Assembly (NCBI RefSeq): GCF_000768355.1
Contig: NZ_AVPU01000009.1
Coordinates: 1 to 64,000, forward strand
Source of the DNA: Lysobacter daejeonensis GH1-9
GTDB lineage: Bacteria > Pseudomonadota > Gammaproteobacteria > Xanthomonadales > Xanthomonadaceae
Direction of reading: 5' to 3'
DNA length: 64,000 nt
The translations under genes and the position numbers were made by a program. The notes under the pieces were generated by a model. It did not search any database and had not been told where the DNA came from. It saw nothing but the letters and a program-made list of their open reading frames with translations. Positions within the stretch are counted from its first letter, which is position 1. Each line of letters begins with the position of its first letter. Shown here one piece after another: positions 48,072 to 56,811 of the stretch.

Positions 48072-48166
48072 GGATTGGGAGGCAACGGTCGGCGCGCGCG
48101 CGAGGTCATGCCCGCCGCCATCCAGGCGGAGGTCAGCACGTCGGCGTCGGCGTAGAAGGCGTTCAT
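48062..48166 (-). CDS. Candidate arginine leader peptide
   Basis: This is a 34-codon frame from ATG at 48166 to TAA at 48064-48062. Residues 21-26 read TSRARR: three Arg codons (CGC at 23 and 25, CGA at 26) within four codons, the last a codon expected to be uncommon in a GC-rich genome. The stop codon directly follows the segment that pairs with the terminator arm, as in classical amino-acid attenuators. Weak point: the bases before the ATG (CCCCCTC) contain no Shine-Dalgarno sequence, so translation would have to be weak or start-codon driven. The first 20 residues (MNAFYADADVLTSAWMAAGM) have no Arg. Confidence 0.55.
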   Translation of the reverse strand: MNAFYADADVLTSAWMAAGMTSRARRPLPPNPAG

Positions 48167-48241
48167 GAGGGGGCGAATGCTCGCATGTACCGGCAGCGGG
48201 GGCAATAGTCCGAAGGGCGAAGGCCCGTCCAGGCCAACGGA

Positions 48242-48694
48242 TCAGCGGGTTCGGACGCCCGGCACCGCCGGGGTGATCCCGATGCGGATGCGCAGCCGGT
48301 TCCCCGGGTCCTCCGCCAAGCGCGAACGGTAACGCGCCCCCTTGTAGACGTAATCCACGTCGTAAGCGATGGGGCGGCGGAACTCACGCTCCACGGGCAC
48401 CGGCCGGCACCCGTTCTGGGCCTCGACTTCATCCCGGCTCAGCGCCCCTTTCACGGCCCCAACTACCCGACCAATGCGGCTGTCGGCCTTGGCGGGTTCG
48501 CAGCGCTGCTCCACGCGGGTGGCCCTGAGCGTCTGGTAGACCGGGGTCACGCGAAGCACCTGCGCGTAGTCGTAACGCACGTTCTCGGTCTGCAGGACGG
48601 TCGCGTCCTGCGCCTGCGCCATCCCGGCGCAAAGCGCCAGCAGCGCACTGAGCGCGACTGAGCGGGTGGCGTGGTGGGCGACGGGCATAGGCAT
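48242..48694 (-). CDS. Exported protein with a short Gly/Ala segment, glycine-zipper-like
   Basis: This 150-residue protein has a signal peptide ending MAQA-QD (cleavage about residue 27). The motif VLRVTPVYQTLRATRVEQRC resembles the start of periplasmic glycine-zipper 2TM (YcfJ-type) proteins, and IGRVVGAVKGAL is a reduced zipper. Two Cys (in VEQRC and QNGCRP) could form a disulfide. The start at 48694 removes about 48 unlikely residues; an ATG at 48688 is equally possible. Its function is unknown. It lies upstream of the arginine leader on the same strand and divergent from cysS. Confidence 0.7.
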   Translation of the reverse strand: MPMPVAHHATRSVALSALLALCAGMAQAQDATVLQTENVRYDYAQVLRVTPVYQTLRATRVEQRCEPAKADSRIGRVVGAVKGALSRDEVEAQNGCRPVPVEREFRRPIAYDVDYVYKGARYRSRLAEDPGNRLRIRIGITPAVPGVRTR

Positions 48695-48882
48695 GGCGTG
48701 CAAGTGTAGTCCGTGACGGCCGCCACGGGCTGAACCCCTGCTGTCACGATCCGCCCCCCGGGAGAATCGCCGTTTCATCGCCCTGACCACGGCAAACCAA
48801 GGCCTCCCGCCCAATGCCACGCAACGCCCCCGCGGCACCGGGCCGGCCCCGCTACAATGGCGTGTCCACTGCCGTAGCCCCC

Positions 48883-50304
48883 ATGAGCCTGCACCTCTAT
48901 AACAGCCTGACCCGCCGGGTCGAACCCTTCGTCCCCGCCAATCCGGCCCGCGTGACCATGTATGTCTGCGGCCCGACGGTCTACAACTACGTGCACATCG
49001 GCAACGGCCGCGGCCCGGTCGTGTTCGGCGTGCTGGCCGACGTGCTGCGCCGCCGCTACGGCACCCTCGCCTACGCCCGCAACATCACCGACGTGGACGA
49101 CAAGATCAACACGGCCGCCCGCGAGCAGGGCGTGCCCATCTCGACCATCACCGACCGCTTCGCCGCCGCCTACCGCGAGGACATGGCGGCACTGGGCGTG
49201 CAGCCGCCGGACATCGAGCCGGAAGCCACCCGCCACATCCCGCAGATCACCGCGATGATCGAGCGCTTGATCGCCGAAGGCCATGCGTATGCCGCCGAGG
49301 GTCACGTGCTGTTCGCCGTCGACAGCTTTGAGGGGTACGGCAAGCTGTCCCGCCGCGATACCGAGGACATGCTGGCCGGCGCCCGCATCGAAGTCGCACC
49401 ATACAAGCGCGGCCCGGGCGATTTCGTGCTGTGGAAGCCCTCCACCGACGACCTGCCCGGCTGGGAGTCGCCATGGGGCCGCGGGCGCCCGGGCTGGCAC
49501 ATCGAATGCTCGGCCATGGCCGAGGCGCACCTGGGCGACACCATCGACATCCATGCCGGCGGCGTGGACCTGCAGTTCCCGCACCACGAGAACGAGATCG
49601 CGCAGAGCGAGTGCGCCCACGGTGGCAAGCCGTTCGCGCGCTGGTGGCTGCACAACGGCATGCTCAACTTCGGCGGCGCCAAGATGAGCAAGTCGCTGGG
49701 CAACATCGAGAAGATCCACGACCTGGTGCGCGCACACCCGCCGGAGGCCCTGCGCTATGCCCTGCTGTCGGCGCACTATCGCCAGCCGCTGGACTGGTCC
49801 GACGGCCTGATCGAGCAGAGCATCCGCACACTGGACCGGCTGTACGGCACGCTGCGCGACATCGATGCGCTGGTCGCTTCCGGCGACACCATCGAGGCCG
49901 CCATCCCCGAGGCCATCGAGGCCGCGCTGGATGATGACCTCAACACCCCGCAGGCCTTGGCGGAACTGGCATCCATCGCCGGCAACGCGCGCGTGCTGCG
50001 CAACGCCATCGCCAATGGCGAGGTGGCCGACACCGCCGGCGCGCTGAAGGCGCTGACCACCCTCGCCGCCAGCCTTCGAGCCGCCGGCCGAGCGCTGGGC
50101 CTGCTGCAACAGGCGCCGGAGGCGTGGTTTGCGCGTGGCGCCAGTGGCGATGACGATGCCCGCATCCAGACGTTGGTCGAAGAGCGCACCGCGGCCAAGA
50201 AGGCCCGGGACTTCGCCCGCGCCGATGCGCTGCGCGACCAGCTCGCCGGCGAGGGCATCCTGCTGGAAGACACGCCGCAGGGCGTGCGCTGGCGCCGGGC
50301 CTGA
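48883..50304 (+). CDS. cysS: Cysteinyl-tRNA synthetase
   Basis: This 473-residue class I synthetase charges tRNA-Cys. Seen: Cys29 of the zinc site in [15 protein letters not shown] with the HIGN motif at 38-41, WHIECSAM with the second zinc Cys, the third zinc ligand in [12 protein letters not shown], and KMSKS at 267-271. The start at 48883 gives the family N-terminus ([10 protein letters not shown]). A TACAAT element at 48853-48858 may be its -10 box. sufE follows after 15 bases. Confidence 0.96.
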   Translation: MSLHLYNSLTRRVEPFVPANPARVTMYVCGPTVYNYVHIGNGRGPVVFGVLADVLRRRYGTLAYARNITDVDDKINTAAREQGVPISTITDRFAAAYREDMAALGVQPPDIEPEATRHIPQITAMIERLIAEGHAYAAEGHVLFAVDSFEGYGKLSRRDTEDMLAGARIEVAPYKRGPGDFVLWKPSTDDLPGWESPWGRGRPGWHIECSAMAEAHLGDTIDIHAGGVDLQFPHHENEIAQSECAHGGKPFARWWLHNGMLNFGGAKMSKSLGNIEKIHDLVRAHPPEALRYALLSAHYRQPLDWSDGLIEQSIRTLDRLYGTLRDIDALVASGDTIEAAIPEAIEAALDDDLNTPQALAELASIAGNARVLRNAIANGEVADTAGALKALTTLAASLRAAGRALGLLQQAPEAWFARGASGDDDARIQTLVEERTAAKKARDFARADALRDQLAGEGILLEDTPQGVRWRRA

Positions 50305-50319
50305 GCAGGAGCTACCGAC

Positions 50320-50757
50320 ATGACCGTCTCTCCCTTCCCGCTCGAACCCACCACAGCCGAGGCACAGGCCGCCATCCGCGACGAGTTCGCGTTCTTCGGC
50401 GACTGGGCCGAGCGCTACCAGTACCTCATCGACCTCGGCCGCAAGCTGCCTGACCTGCCCGCCGAATGGAAGGTGGAGGACAACCGCCTGCACGGTTGCC
50501 AGTCGCTGGTTTGGATCGTGGCCGAAGGCAATGCCGATCGGCTGGACTTCCACGCCATCAGTGACTCGGCCATCGTCTCGGGCCTGATCTACCTCGCACT
50601 GCGTGTGTACTCGGGGCGCAGCGCGCAGGAAGTCCTCGCCACCCAGGCGGATTACATCGCCGACATCGGCCTGGCCAAGCACCTCTCACCCACGCGCAGC
50701 AATGGCCTGACCGCCCTGCTGGGCTTCATCCGCGACAAGGCCCAAGCCGCCCTGTGA
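50320..50757 (+). CDS. sufE: Cysteine desulfuration protein SufE
   Basis: SufE accepts persulfide sulfur from a cysteine desulfurase (SufS) for Fe-S cluster building. The 145-residue protein has the acceptor Cys60 in RLHGCQS and the conserved SDSAIVSGLIYLAL helix. AGGAG precedes the ATG by 8 bases. It is co-transcribed with cysS and overlaps the MFS gene; no suf genes are nearby. Confidence 0.92.
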   Translation: MTVSPFPLEPTTAEAQAAIRDEFAFFGDWAERYQYLIDLGRKLPDLPAEWKVEDNRLHGCQSLVWIVAEGNADRLDFHAISDSAIVSGLIYLALRVYSGRSAQEVLATQADYIADIGLAKHLSPTRSNGLTALLGFIRDKAQAAL

Positions 50758-51992
50758 GCACGCCGGTGCCGGGGGTAGCCACGGTGCTGCGCAATCCGGC
50801 GTTCCTTGGCCTGCTGGGCTATCGCCTGCTGGCGATGCTGTCGTACCAGATCGTGGCGGTCACGGTTGGCTGGCACATCTACCAGCTGACGCGCGACACG
50901 CTGTCGCTGGGCCTGATCGGCCTGGCCGAAGTGTTGCCCTACATCGCTTTCGCCCTGTTTGCGGGCTACGCGGTGGACCACCTGCCGCGGCGCCGCCTGG
51001 GTATGGCCGCCTGCCTGGGGTTATGCGTGACCACACTGGTGCTGGCCGGCGTTGCCCATGGCAGCGTGCCGGCGATGGGCACCCTCACCATCTACGTGGC
51101 CATCGCCTGCAATGGCGTGGTCCGCGCGTTCCTCGCGCCGGTGTACATGTCGCTGTTCGCGCGGGTGCTGCCGCGCGAGGCCTACGCGCGCGGTGCCGGC
51201 ATCAGCAGCGTGGTGATGCAGACCGGGCTGGTGGTCGGCCCGGCCCTGGGTGGCGTGCTGGTGGCCTTGGGTGGCAAGACCACTGCGTACCTCGTCGCCG
51301 CGGCTTTGGCACTGGCGGCCGCCATCGCCATCATCAGCCTGCGCGTCTCCGAACCGGCCCTGCCGACCGAGCGCGCCCCGATCTTCCGCAGCATCGGCGA
51401 AGGCCTGCGCTTCGTCTTTGGCAACCAGGTGATCCTGGGCGCACAGGCGCTGGACATGTTCTCCGTGCTGTTCGGCGGCGCGGTGGCGCTGCTGCCGGCC
51501 TTCATCAACGATGTCTTCCACTACGGCCCGGAGGCGCTGGGCATCCTGCGCGCGGCGCCAGCCGCTGGCGCGGTGCTGGTGGGCATGTGGCTGGCACGCC
51601 ATCCGCCGGACCGCAATGCTGGCCGGCTGTTGCTGGCGGCGGTGGCCGGCTTCGGCCTGTGCATCATCGGCTTCGCGCTGTCGCGCCACTTCTGGCTGTC
51701 AGCCGCGCTGCTGATGATGTCGGGCATGTGCGACAGCGTGTCAGTGGTGGTGCGCTCCACCATCCTGCAACTGTCCACCCCGGACCACATGCGCGGGCGC
51801 GTGGCATCGATCAACGGCATCTTCATCGGCTCATCCAACGAACTGGGCGCATTTGAGTCCGGCGTGGCGGCACGTCTGCTCGGGCTTGTGCCGTCGGTGA
51901 TCTTTGGTGGCAGCATGACCCTGGCGGTGGTGGGGCTCACCTCGAAACTGGCCCCGAAACTGCGCAGGCTCGACCTCGGCGAACTGCGCTGA
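50754..51992 (+). CDS. MFS transporter (EntS-like exporter group)
   Basis: This 412-residue inner-membrane protein has about 12 helices; the first conserved loop reads DHLPRRRLGM and the family pattern is MFS_3, which includes the enterobactin exporter EntS and macrolide-type efflux pumps. The GTG start overlaps the sufE stop (GTGA). It is convergent with a TonB-dependent receptor gene, which could suggest a siderophore link, but no siderophore synthesis gene is present and the substrate is unknown. Confidence 0.85.
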   Translation: MSTPVPGVATVLRNPAFLGLLGYRLLAMLSYQIVAVTVGWHIYQLTRDTLSLGLIGLAEVLPYIAFALFAGYAVDHLPRRRLGMAACLGLCVTTLVLAGVAHGSVPAMGTLTIYVAIACNGVVRAFLAPVYMSLFARVLPREAYARGAGISSVVMQTGLVVGPALGGVLVALGGKTTAYLVAAALALAAAIAIISLRVSEPALPTERAPIFRSIGEGLRFVFGNQVILGAQALDMFSVLFGGAVALLPAFINDVFHYGPEALGILRAAPAAGAVLVGMWLARHPPDRNAGRLLLAAVAGFGLCIIGFALSRHFWLSAALLMMSGMCDSVSVVVRSTILQLSTPDHMRGRVASINGIFIGSSNELGAFESGVAARLLGLVPSVIFGGSMTLAVVGLTSKLAPKLRRLDLGELR

Positions 51993-52053
51993 AAGACGAG
52001 GCAGCCACCGTAGCCGTGCCATTGCGTGGGCTGCAGCGCTTCCCGATCTCCCG

Positions 52054-54897
52054 TCAGAAGCGGTACATCGCGCTCAACAGGTAATAGCGTCCGCGCGGGT
52101 CGTCGGTGGCGAAATCGAAGCCTGCCTGCGCCACGTCGTAGCTGACCGGGTCGTGGCCAAACAGGTTTCGCAGATGGAGCGAGTAGCGCCACTGGGGTGA
52201 TGCCACATAGGCCATGTCGAGGTCGAAGAGGCTGAAGCCTGGGGTGACGCAACGCCCCTGCTCCACGTTCTTCCACAGGCACGGCTGATCGGGCGCGTGC
52301 ACCCGCACAGACCCTGCACGCCGCCAGTTCAGGGTGTGCGTCCACTTGCCAATGGTCCAGTCCACGGCGCCCAACAGGCTGTGGCGCGGCACGCGGTAGC
52401 CAGCATGGTCGAGCGTGGGCGCGCCGGGGAAACGCCTGCGCTCCAGACGATCCAGGAAATACGTGCTGCCACGGACCCCGAACCGACCCAATGCCCGCGT
52501 CTGCCACTGGTACCGCAACTCGGCCTCAAACCCGCGCAGGTCGCTGTCACCCACGTTCTCGTAGTAGTCGTTGATGCCGACAAGGCGCCCGGCGCCATCA
52601 CGCACCAGCGACCGCGGAAATGCTGCCGCATCATCGGCCCCGCTGACGGGCAGGATCTCGTCGTGCCGGCTGATGCGGAAGTAATCCAGACTCATCAGGA
52701 AGCGCTCGGTGGGCGTCCACACCACCCCCAGCGTCTGGCTTGAGGAGGTTTCCGGCTCCAGGTCGGGATTCTCCGTCGCCCCCCGCAGCAGCAGACAGTA
52801 CCTGCCCAAGTCAGGGTCGTTCACCTCGTCCCGGCATTCCCCGAACTCCGGCTGGTGGGCGAAGGAATCGTAGTTCTCCTCAACGCCCGGCCGCCGCAGC
52901 TCGAAGAGCGTTGGCGCGCGGTAGCCTGTCGCGAGGGTCCCGCGCAGGGTCAGGGCATCGACAACGTTCCATTTCAGCCCCAGCTTGGGCGACCAGCGGC
53001 TCCCGTAGCCTTCCCGGTAGTCCAGCCGAAGGGCCAGGTCCGCCTGCAGGCGCGGCACCAGTGGCACGCTCAGTTCGCCGTAGAGCGCCGCGCCCGCACG
53101 GTGCTCGTCGATGCGGATTTTCTGCGGCCCAAGCGCCACATCGTGCTCAAGCATCAGCGCGTCCGGACGGTGCTCCAACCCGTCACGGAACACTTCCAGC
53201 CCGGTAGCGAACTTGGCCTGCCCGCCGCGCATGGTCCACGCAGGTCCATTGGCACCCAGCCCGACCTGCTCGAAGGTCGATGTGCCGCGGGTGGTGAGCG
53301 CCGGCGAAATCGCGGCCAACAGCTCGGGCGGGTTTTCTCCGCCGAACCGGTAGCGGTTGTCGTACACAGCGTCCACGAACACCGTCTCGCGCACCAGGCC
53401 ATCGATCTGGCTGGTGACCGCGTTGCGATGGTGCGCGGCAGTGGTGTGCCACTGCCACTCGCCCAGCCAGCCACTCAGCCCGGTGGCAAAATCCCAGGTG
53501 GTCGCATTGGTTTCATTGCGGATGGGGCCGATGTCGAAGAAGGCGTAATCGAGACGTTCCATCCCTGCAATCCAGTCCGGGTGGGTGCTCGGCACCAGCA
53601 CGCTGGCGTGGAAAGGCGCGCGCCACAGGGTCTGTTCCGCGCGCGTCACCCGGAGGCTGGTCTGCCACTCCACGCGCTCGCCCACCGGCGCACGCACGCT
53701 CGCATACAGCGAGCCCCGCTCGGTTTCCGGCTCAAGGCTTTCGTAACGCGGCGGGTCGAAGACGCAACTGCCCTGGGAATCCGAGCTCGCATCAGGGCAG
53801 TATCGCTGGAGCAGTCGACCGGTGGCAGTGCGATACCCCAGGCGATAACGCCAATCCCCCAGGCGCAGGTGGCGCAAATCGCGGGTGCGCCAGCTGCGCT
53901 GCTCGCCGACCAGCCCTTCGTTGCGGAAGTACTCCGCGCCCAGGAACAGATCGCCTCCCGCGCCCCAGGTGCGGCCCACCGTCACCGACGCCTGTGTCTG
54001 TTCCGCGTCCCCCGTGCCCGTGCCACCACGCCGGACCACCACGGTCGGCGCCTCGGCATCCTTGCGCAGGATGATGTTGACCACGCCGGCCATGGCATCG
54101 GCACCATAGATCGCCGACGCGCCGCCACGGATGATCTCGATCCGGTCGACGATGCTCAACGGGATGCTGGCGAGGTCGGTGAGCCCGCCGAGATCCGCCG
54201 ACACCAGCCCGTAGTTGGCCAGGCGCTGGCCATCGACCAGGAACAGGGTTGCCCGCGGCCCGAGGGCGTAGAGGCTGGTCGTCGCCGCTGAGGCGAATGG
54301 CTGCTGGGTGCTGCTGCCCCCTTCGACCGCCACCTCCACGGGATGATGGCCCATCATGCCCGGTTGCTCGCGCAGCAATTCGAACAGCGTGAGGTGGCCG
54401 CTCGCCTCGATCTGCTCGCGGGTGATCCGGGTCATGGGGGAGGCTTCGATCCCATCGACCGGCATGCGCGGGATGTGGGTCCCGGTGACCGTAACCGGTC
54501 CGACGTCCACCGGCCGATCATCCGCGAATCCGGCGCGGGGGGCGGCGTCGCCCAGACGTGGCTTCGGTGGCACGTTCTCCACCACGAAGGTGCCATCGGC
54601 CACCTCCACGGCGCGCAGTCCGGTTCCTTCCAGCATTGTCGCCAGGGCGGCCGCGGCGGTCCGGGCGTTGGACACCGGTCGCGACCGCTGAGAGGCCACC
54701 AACCTGGCGGGGTACAGGAGTTGGATTCCCGATTGGCGCGCCAACGCCTTGAGCGCATCGTCCAAGGGCCCGGCGGGAACATTCAGTGAACTGGTTTCAC
54801 GCGTTGCCGGTCCACGCACCTGTGCCACGGCGGTCGGCACAATGCCGGACAGCATGGCAGCGAGGGTCAGGGCATTGCTGCAGCGTGGCCGGGCCAT
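52054..54897 (-). CDS. TonB-dependent outer-membrane receptor with STN signalling domain
   Basis: This is a 947-residue protein (959 if the ATG at 54933 is used). It has a signal peptide ending about TAVAQ, an STN domain (about residues 35-105; LNVPAGPLDDALKALARQSG) and a plug domain with RIEIIRGGASAIYGADAMAGVVNI. The beta-barrel ends in YYLLSAMYRF with C-terminal Phe. The STN domain together with the upstream fecR and fecI genes marks it as a transducing receptor that signals ligand uptake to FecR. The ligand (iron chelate, haem, sugar or peptide) cannot be told from sequence. Confidence 0.93.
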   Translation of the reverse strand: MARPRCSNALTLAAMLSGIVPTAVAQVRGPATRETSSLNVPAGPLDDALKALARQSGIQLLYPARLVASQRSRPVSNARTAAAALATMLEGTGLRAVEVADGTFVVENVPPKPRLGDAAPRAGFADDRPVDVGPVTVTGTHIPRMPVDGIEASPMTRITREQIEASGHLTLFELLREQPGMMGHHPVEVAVEGGSSTQQPFASAATTSLYALGPRATLFLVDGQRLANYGLVSADLGGLTDLASIPLSIVDRIEIIRGGASAIYGADAMAGVVNIILRKDAEAPTVVVRRGGTGTGDAEQTQASVTVGRTWGAGGDLFLGAEYFRNEGLVGEQRSWRTRDLRHLRLGDWRYRLGYRTATGRLLQRYCPDASSDSQGSCVFDPPRYESLEPETERGSLYASVRAPVGERVEWQTSLRVTRAEQTLWRAPFHASVLVPSTHPDWIAGMERLDYAFFDIGPIRNETNATTWDFATGLSGWLGEWQWHTTAAHHRNAVTSQIDGLVRETVFVDAVYDNRYRFGGENPPELLAAISPALTTRGTSTFEQVGLGANGPAWTMRGGQAKFATGLEVFRDGLEHRPDALMLEHDVALGPQKIRIDEHRAGAALYGELSVPLVPRLQADLALRLDYREGYGSRWSPKLGLKWNVVDALTLRGTLATGYRAPTLFELRRPGVEENYDSFAHQPEFGECRDEVNDPDLGRYCLLLRGATENPDLEPETSSSQTLGVVWTPTERFLMSLDYFRISRHDEILPVSGADDAAAFPRSLVRDGAGRLVGINDYYENVGDSDLRGFEAELRYQWQTRALGRFGVRGSTYFLDRLERRRFPGAPTLDHAGYRVPRHSLLGAVDWTIGKWTHTLNWRRAGSVRVHAPDQPCLWKNVEQGRCVTPGFSLFDLDMAYVASPQWRYSLHLRNLFGHDPVSYDVAQAGFDFATDDPRGRYYLLSAMYRF

Positions 54898-54993
54898 GCG
54901 CGGGCATCGTGGGTCAGGGTAAACGCCCCACATTACGGAAGCGCGACACCGCGCGCAACGCGTAACCCGCCGTTCAGTCCACTACCAGCGCTG

Positions 54994-55986
54994 TCACCGG
55001 TGCAGGCTGATCTCGTCGGGGCCAATGCGGCGGGCGTGCAGCCCCCAGCCACGCTCAAGTGCCGACACAAGCGCGTCCTGGTTGCCAGCCCGGAACACGC
55101 CACTGACCGTGATTTCGGCCAGTGTTGGGTCGGCCAGGGTCAACTTGGTCGTGGAATACCGATTTGCTTCGGCGAGCAGCGCGTCCAGCCGGTGCTCCTT
55201 GAACACCAACTCGCCCTGCGTCCAGCCCTCCGCCACCGCAATGTCGAGGGCCTCGACCGGGGCGAATCCCGCATCGGCCTGCACCGCCACCTGTTCGCCC
55301 GGCGAGAGACGCACCTGCTCCACCTTGCCGGTGGGCAGCGGGGCCGAAACGATCACAGCACCATCGACCAGTCCAACGCGGGTCGCCCCACCCTCCCGGC
55401 AGACCTGGAACGTGGTGCCGATGTCGCGGATGGTCGTGGTGCCCGCACGCACCAGGAACGGGCGGGGGTCATCACCCACGGCCAGTTGCACGCGCCCCGC
55501 GTCCACATCGACCTCCCGCTGGCCTTGGCCCAGGCGCACGGTCACCGCGGACCCGGTATCGAGCAGCAATGTCGTGCCGTCGGCCAGCCCAATGGTGCGC
55601 TGTTCGCCCACGGCAGTGGCGTAGCGCTGCTCCGGCGTGGGAGGCGTCGGCAGCAACCGCCAGGCCAGCATGCCAGCCACGACCGCCAGGCTGGCCGCCG
55701 CCGCCCACCCCCAGGTTCGCAACCCGGGGCGCTTGGCGAATGCGTCCCGGCCTTCGCGACGCGCCTTGCGCGCCGCAGCCCGCAGCAGGTCGTCATCGGC
55801 CAGCTGTGCGGCCGCTGCATGGATGGCGTCGGCTCGCACCCACGCCTCCACGTGCAGCGGTGACTGCGCCAGCCAGTCCTCGAATGCCGCGCGTTCGCTG
55901 GCTTTGCAATCGGGCGCGTCCAGTCGCGCTACCCACCATGCGGCCTGGTCGACGCCCCGCTCGGGGGCGTGTTCGTTCATGTTCAT
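54994..55986 (-). CDS. FecR-type anti-sigma/sigma regulator
   Basis: This 330-residue inner-membrane protein has an N-terminal cytoplasmic part with AAWWVARLDAP and FEDWLAQSPLHVEAW (DUF4880-type), one membrane helix (about residues 98-118), and a periplasmic FecR domain (LADGTTLLLDTGSAVTV through GTTFQVCREG). It relays the receptor signal to the sigma factor. The ATG at 55986 overlaps the sigma-factor stop; a longer frame is rejected. The receptor gene follows after 96 bases. Confidence 0.93.
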   Translation of the reverse strand: MNMNEHAPERGVDQAAWWVARLDAPDCKASERAAFEDWLAQSPLHVEAWVRADAIHAAAAQLADDDLLRAAARKARREGRDAFAKRPGLRTWGWAAAASLAVVAGMLAWRLLPTPPTPEQRYATAVGEQRTIGLADGTTLLLDTGSAVTVRLGQGQREVDVDAGRVQLAVGDDPRPFLVRAGTTTIRDIGTTFQVCREGGATRVGLVDGAVIVSAPLPTGKVEQVRLSPGEQVAVQADAGFAPVEALDIAVAEGWTQGELVFKEHRLDALLAEANRYSTTKLTLADPTLAEITVSGVFRAGNQDALVSALERGWGLHARRIGPDEISLHR

Positions 55987-56540
55987 GGCCAATCCGTGTG
56001 ACCGCCGTTGTCGCCACGCAGGTGGACGCGCAGCAGTGAAAGTGCCTTGCCGATGTGCTTCTCGACGGCTTTGACCGAAATCCCGCAATGACGGGCGATC
56101 TCGGTGTAACTCATGTCTTCGATCCGGTTGAGCAGGTAGACCTCGCGGCAGCGCGGGGGCAGGCGCAACACGGCCGCCCGCACCGCCACCAGCGCTTGCT
56201 GGTGCGCGACGCGCTCGTCCTGCGCCGGCTCCGCCGACGGCAGCGCAAGGACGTCGTCCTCCAGGCTGACGTGGGCATGGGCAAGGCGGCTGGCATCGCG
56301 ACGGCCCCGGTCAGCCAGCGCGTTGAGCCCGATCCGGTACATCAACGGACGCAGGGCCTCGACCGGCTGGTCGCCATAACGCATCAGCCGCACCATGGTC
56401 TCCTGGGCCACGTCCTGCGCGTCATCGTCGGATACCCGTCGCCGCAGGAACGCCACCAGCAGCGGCCGGTGTTCACGCACGAACTGCTCAAAGCCTGCCG
56501 CCGTGGCGGTGTTGGCCCCGGACGACGCTGTGGCGTTCAC
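55983..56540 (-). CDS. ECF sigma factor of the FecI type
   Basis: This 185-residue sigma-70 family protein has region 2 (about residues 15-85, FLRRRVSDDDAQDVAQETMVR) and region 4 (about 120-175, LPPRCREVYLLNRIEDMSYTEIA with the helix-turn-helix ARHCGISVKAVEKHIGKAL). The GTG at 56540 is preferred because GGAGG lies 5 bases upstream; the ATG at 56621 would add 27 residues not expected in the family. With fecR and the receptor it forms a surface-signalling operon, probably iron-controlled, though no Fur box could be identified. Confidence 0.9.
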   Translation of the reverse strand: MNATASSGANTATAAGFEQFVREHRPLLVAFLRRRVSDDDAQDVAQETMVRLMRYGDQPVEALRPLMYRIGLNALADRGRRDASRLAHAHVSLEDDVLALPSAEPAQDERVAHQQALVAVRAAVLRLPPRCREVYLLNRIEDMSYTEIARHCGISVKAVEKHIGKALSLLRVHLRGDNGGHTDWP

Positions 56541-56739
56541 GCACGCCTCCAGCGCACGCGCGAACGCGTCTCCGCACACTTCCGCCGCAAGGGAGCCGTC
56601 ATCCAGCACGCGCCCTCCCACCCGACGGTCGCTCGAATCCGTGGGTCCATAGGGTCTGGCGGTGGCAACGGGAAACCCATTGGCTCATGTCCCAAAGAAC
56701 GTTGGCGCACTGCGGCCTCCCTACCCCGCCGCGCAAACG

Positions 56740-56764
56740 ACGACGCCCCGGCAGGGGGCGTCGT
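56740..56764 (-). terminator. Possible terminator of the DksA-like gene
   Basis: A 10-bp perfect stem (ACGACGCCCC / GGGGCGTCGT) lies 48 bases after the gene's stop codon. On the minus strand only CGTTT follows, so the T-run is poor. Confidence 0.45.
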
Positions 56765-56811
56765 CTGGATCGTCCAGCATCCCGGCGCCTGCGCGGCGCA
56801 CTCGACGGGCG

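Noticed and set aside
48163-48432. 89-residue minus-strand frame upstream of argF'
   Set aside because: It overlaps the exported-protein gene in another frame, lacks a ribosome site and is out of frame with the leader peptide.
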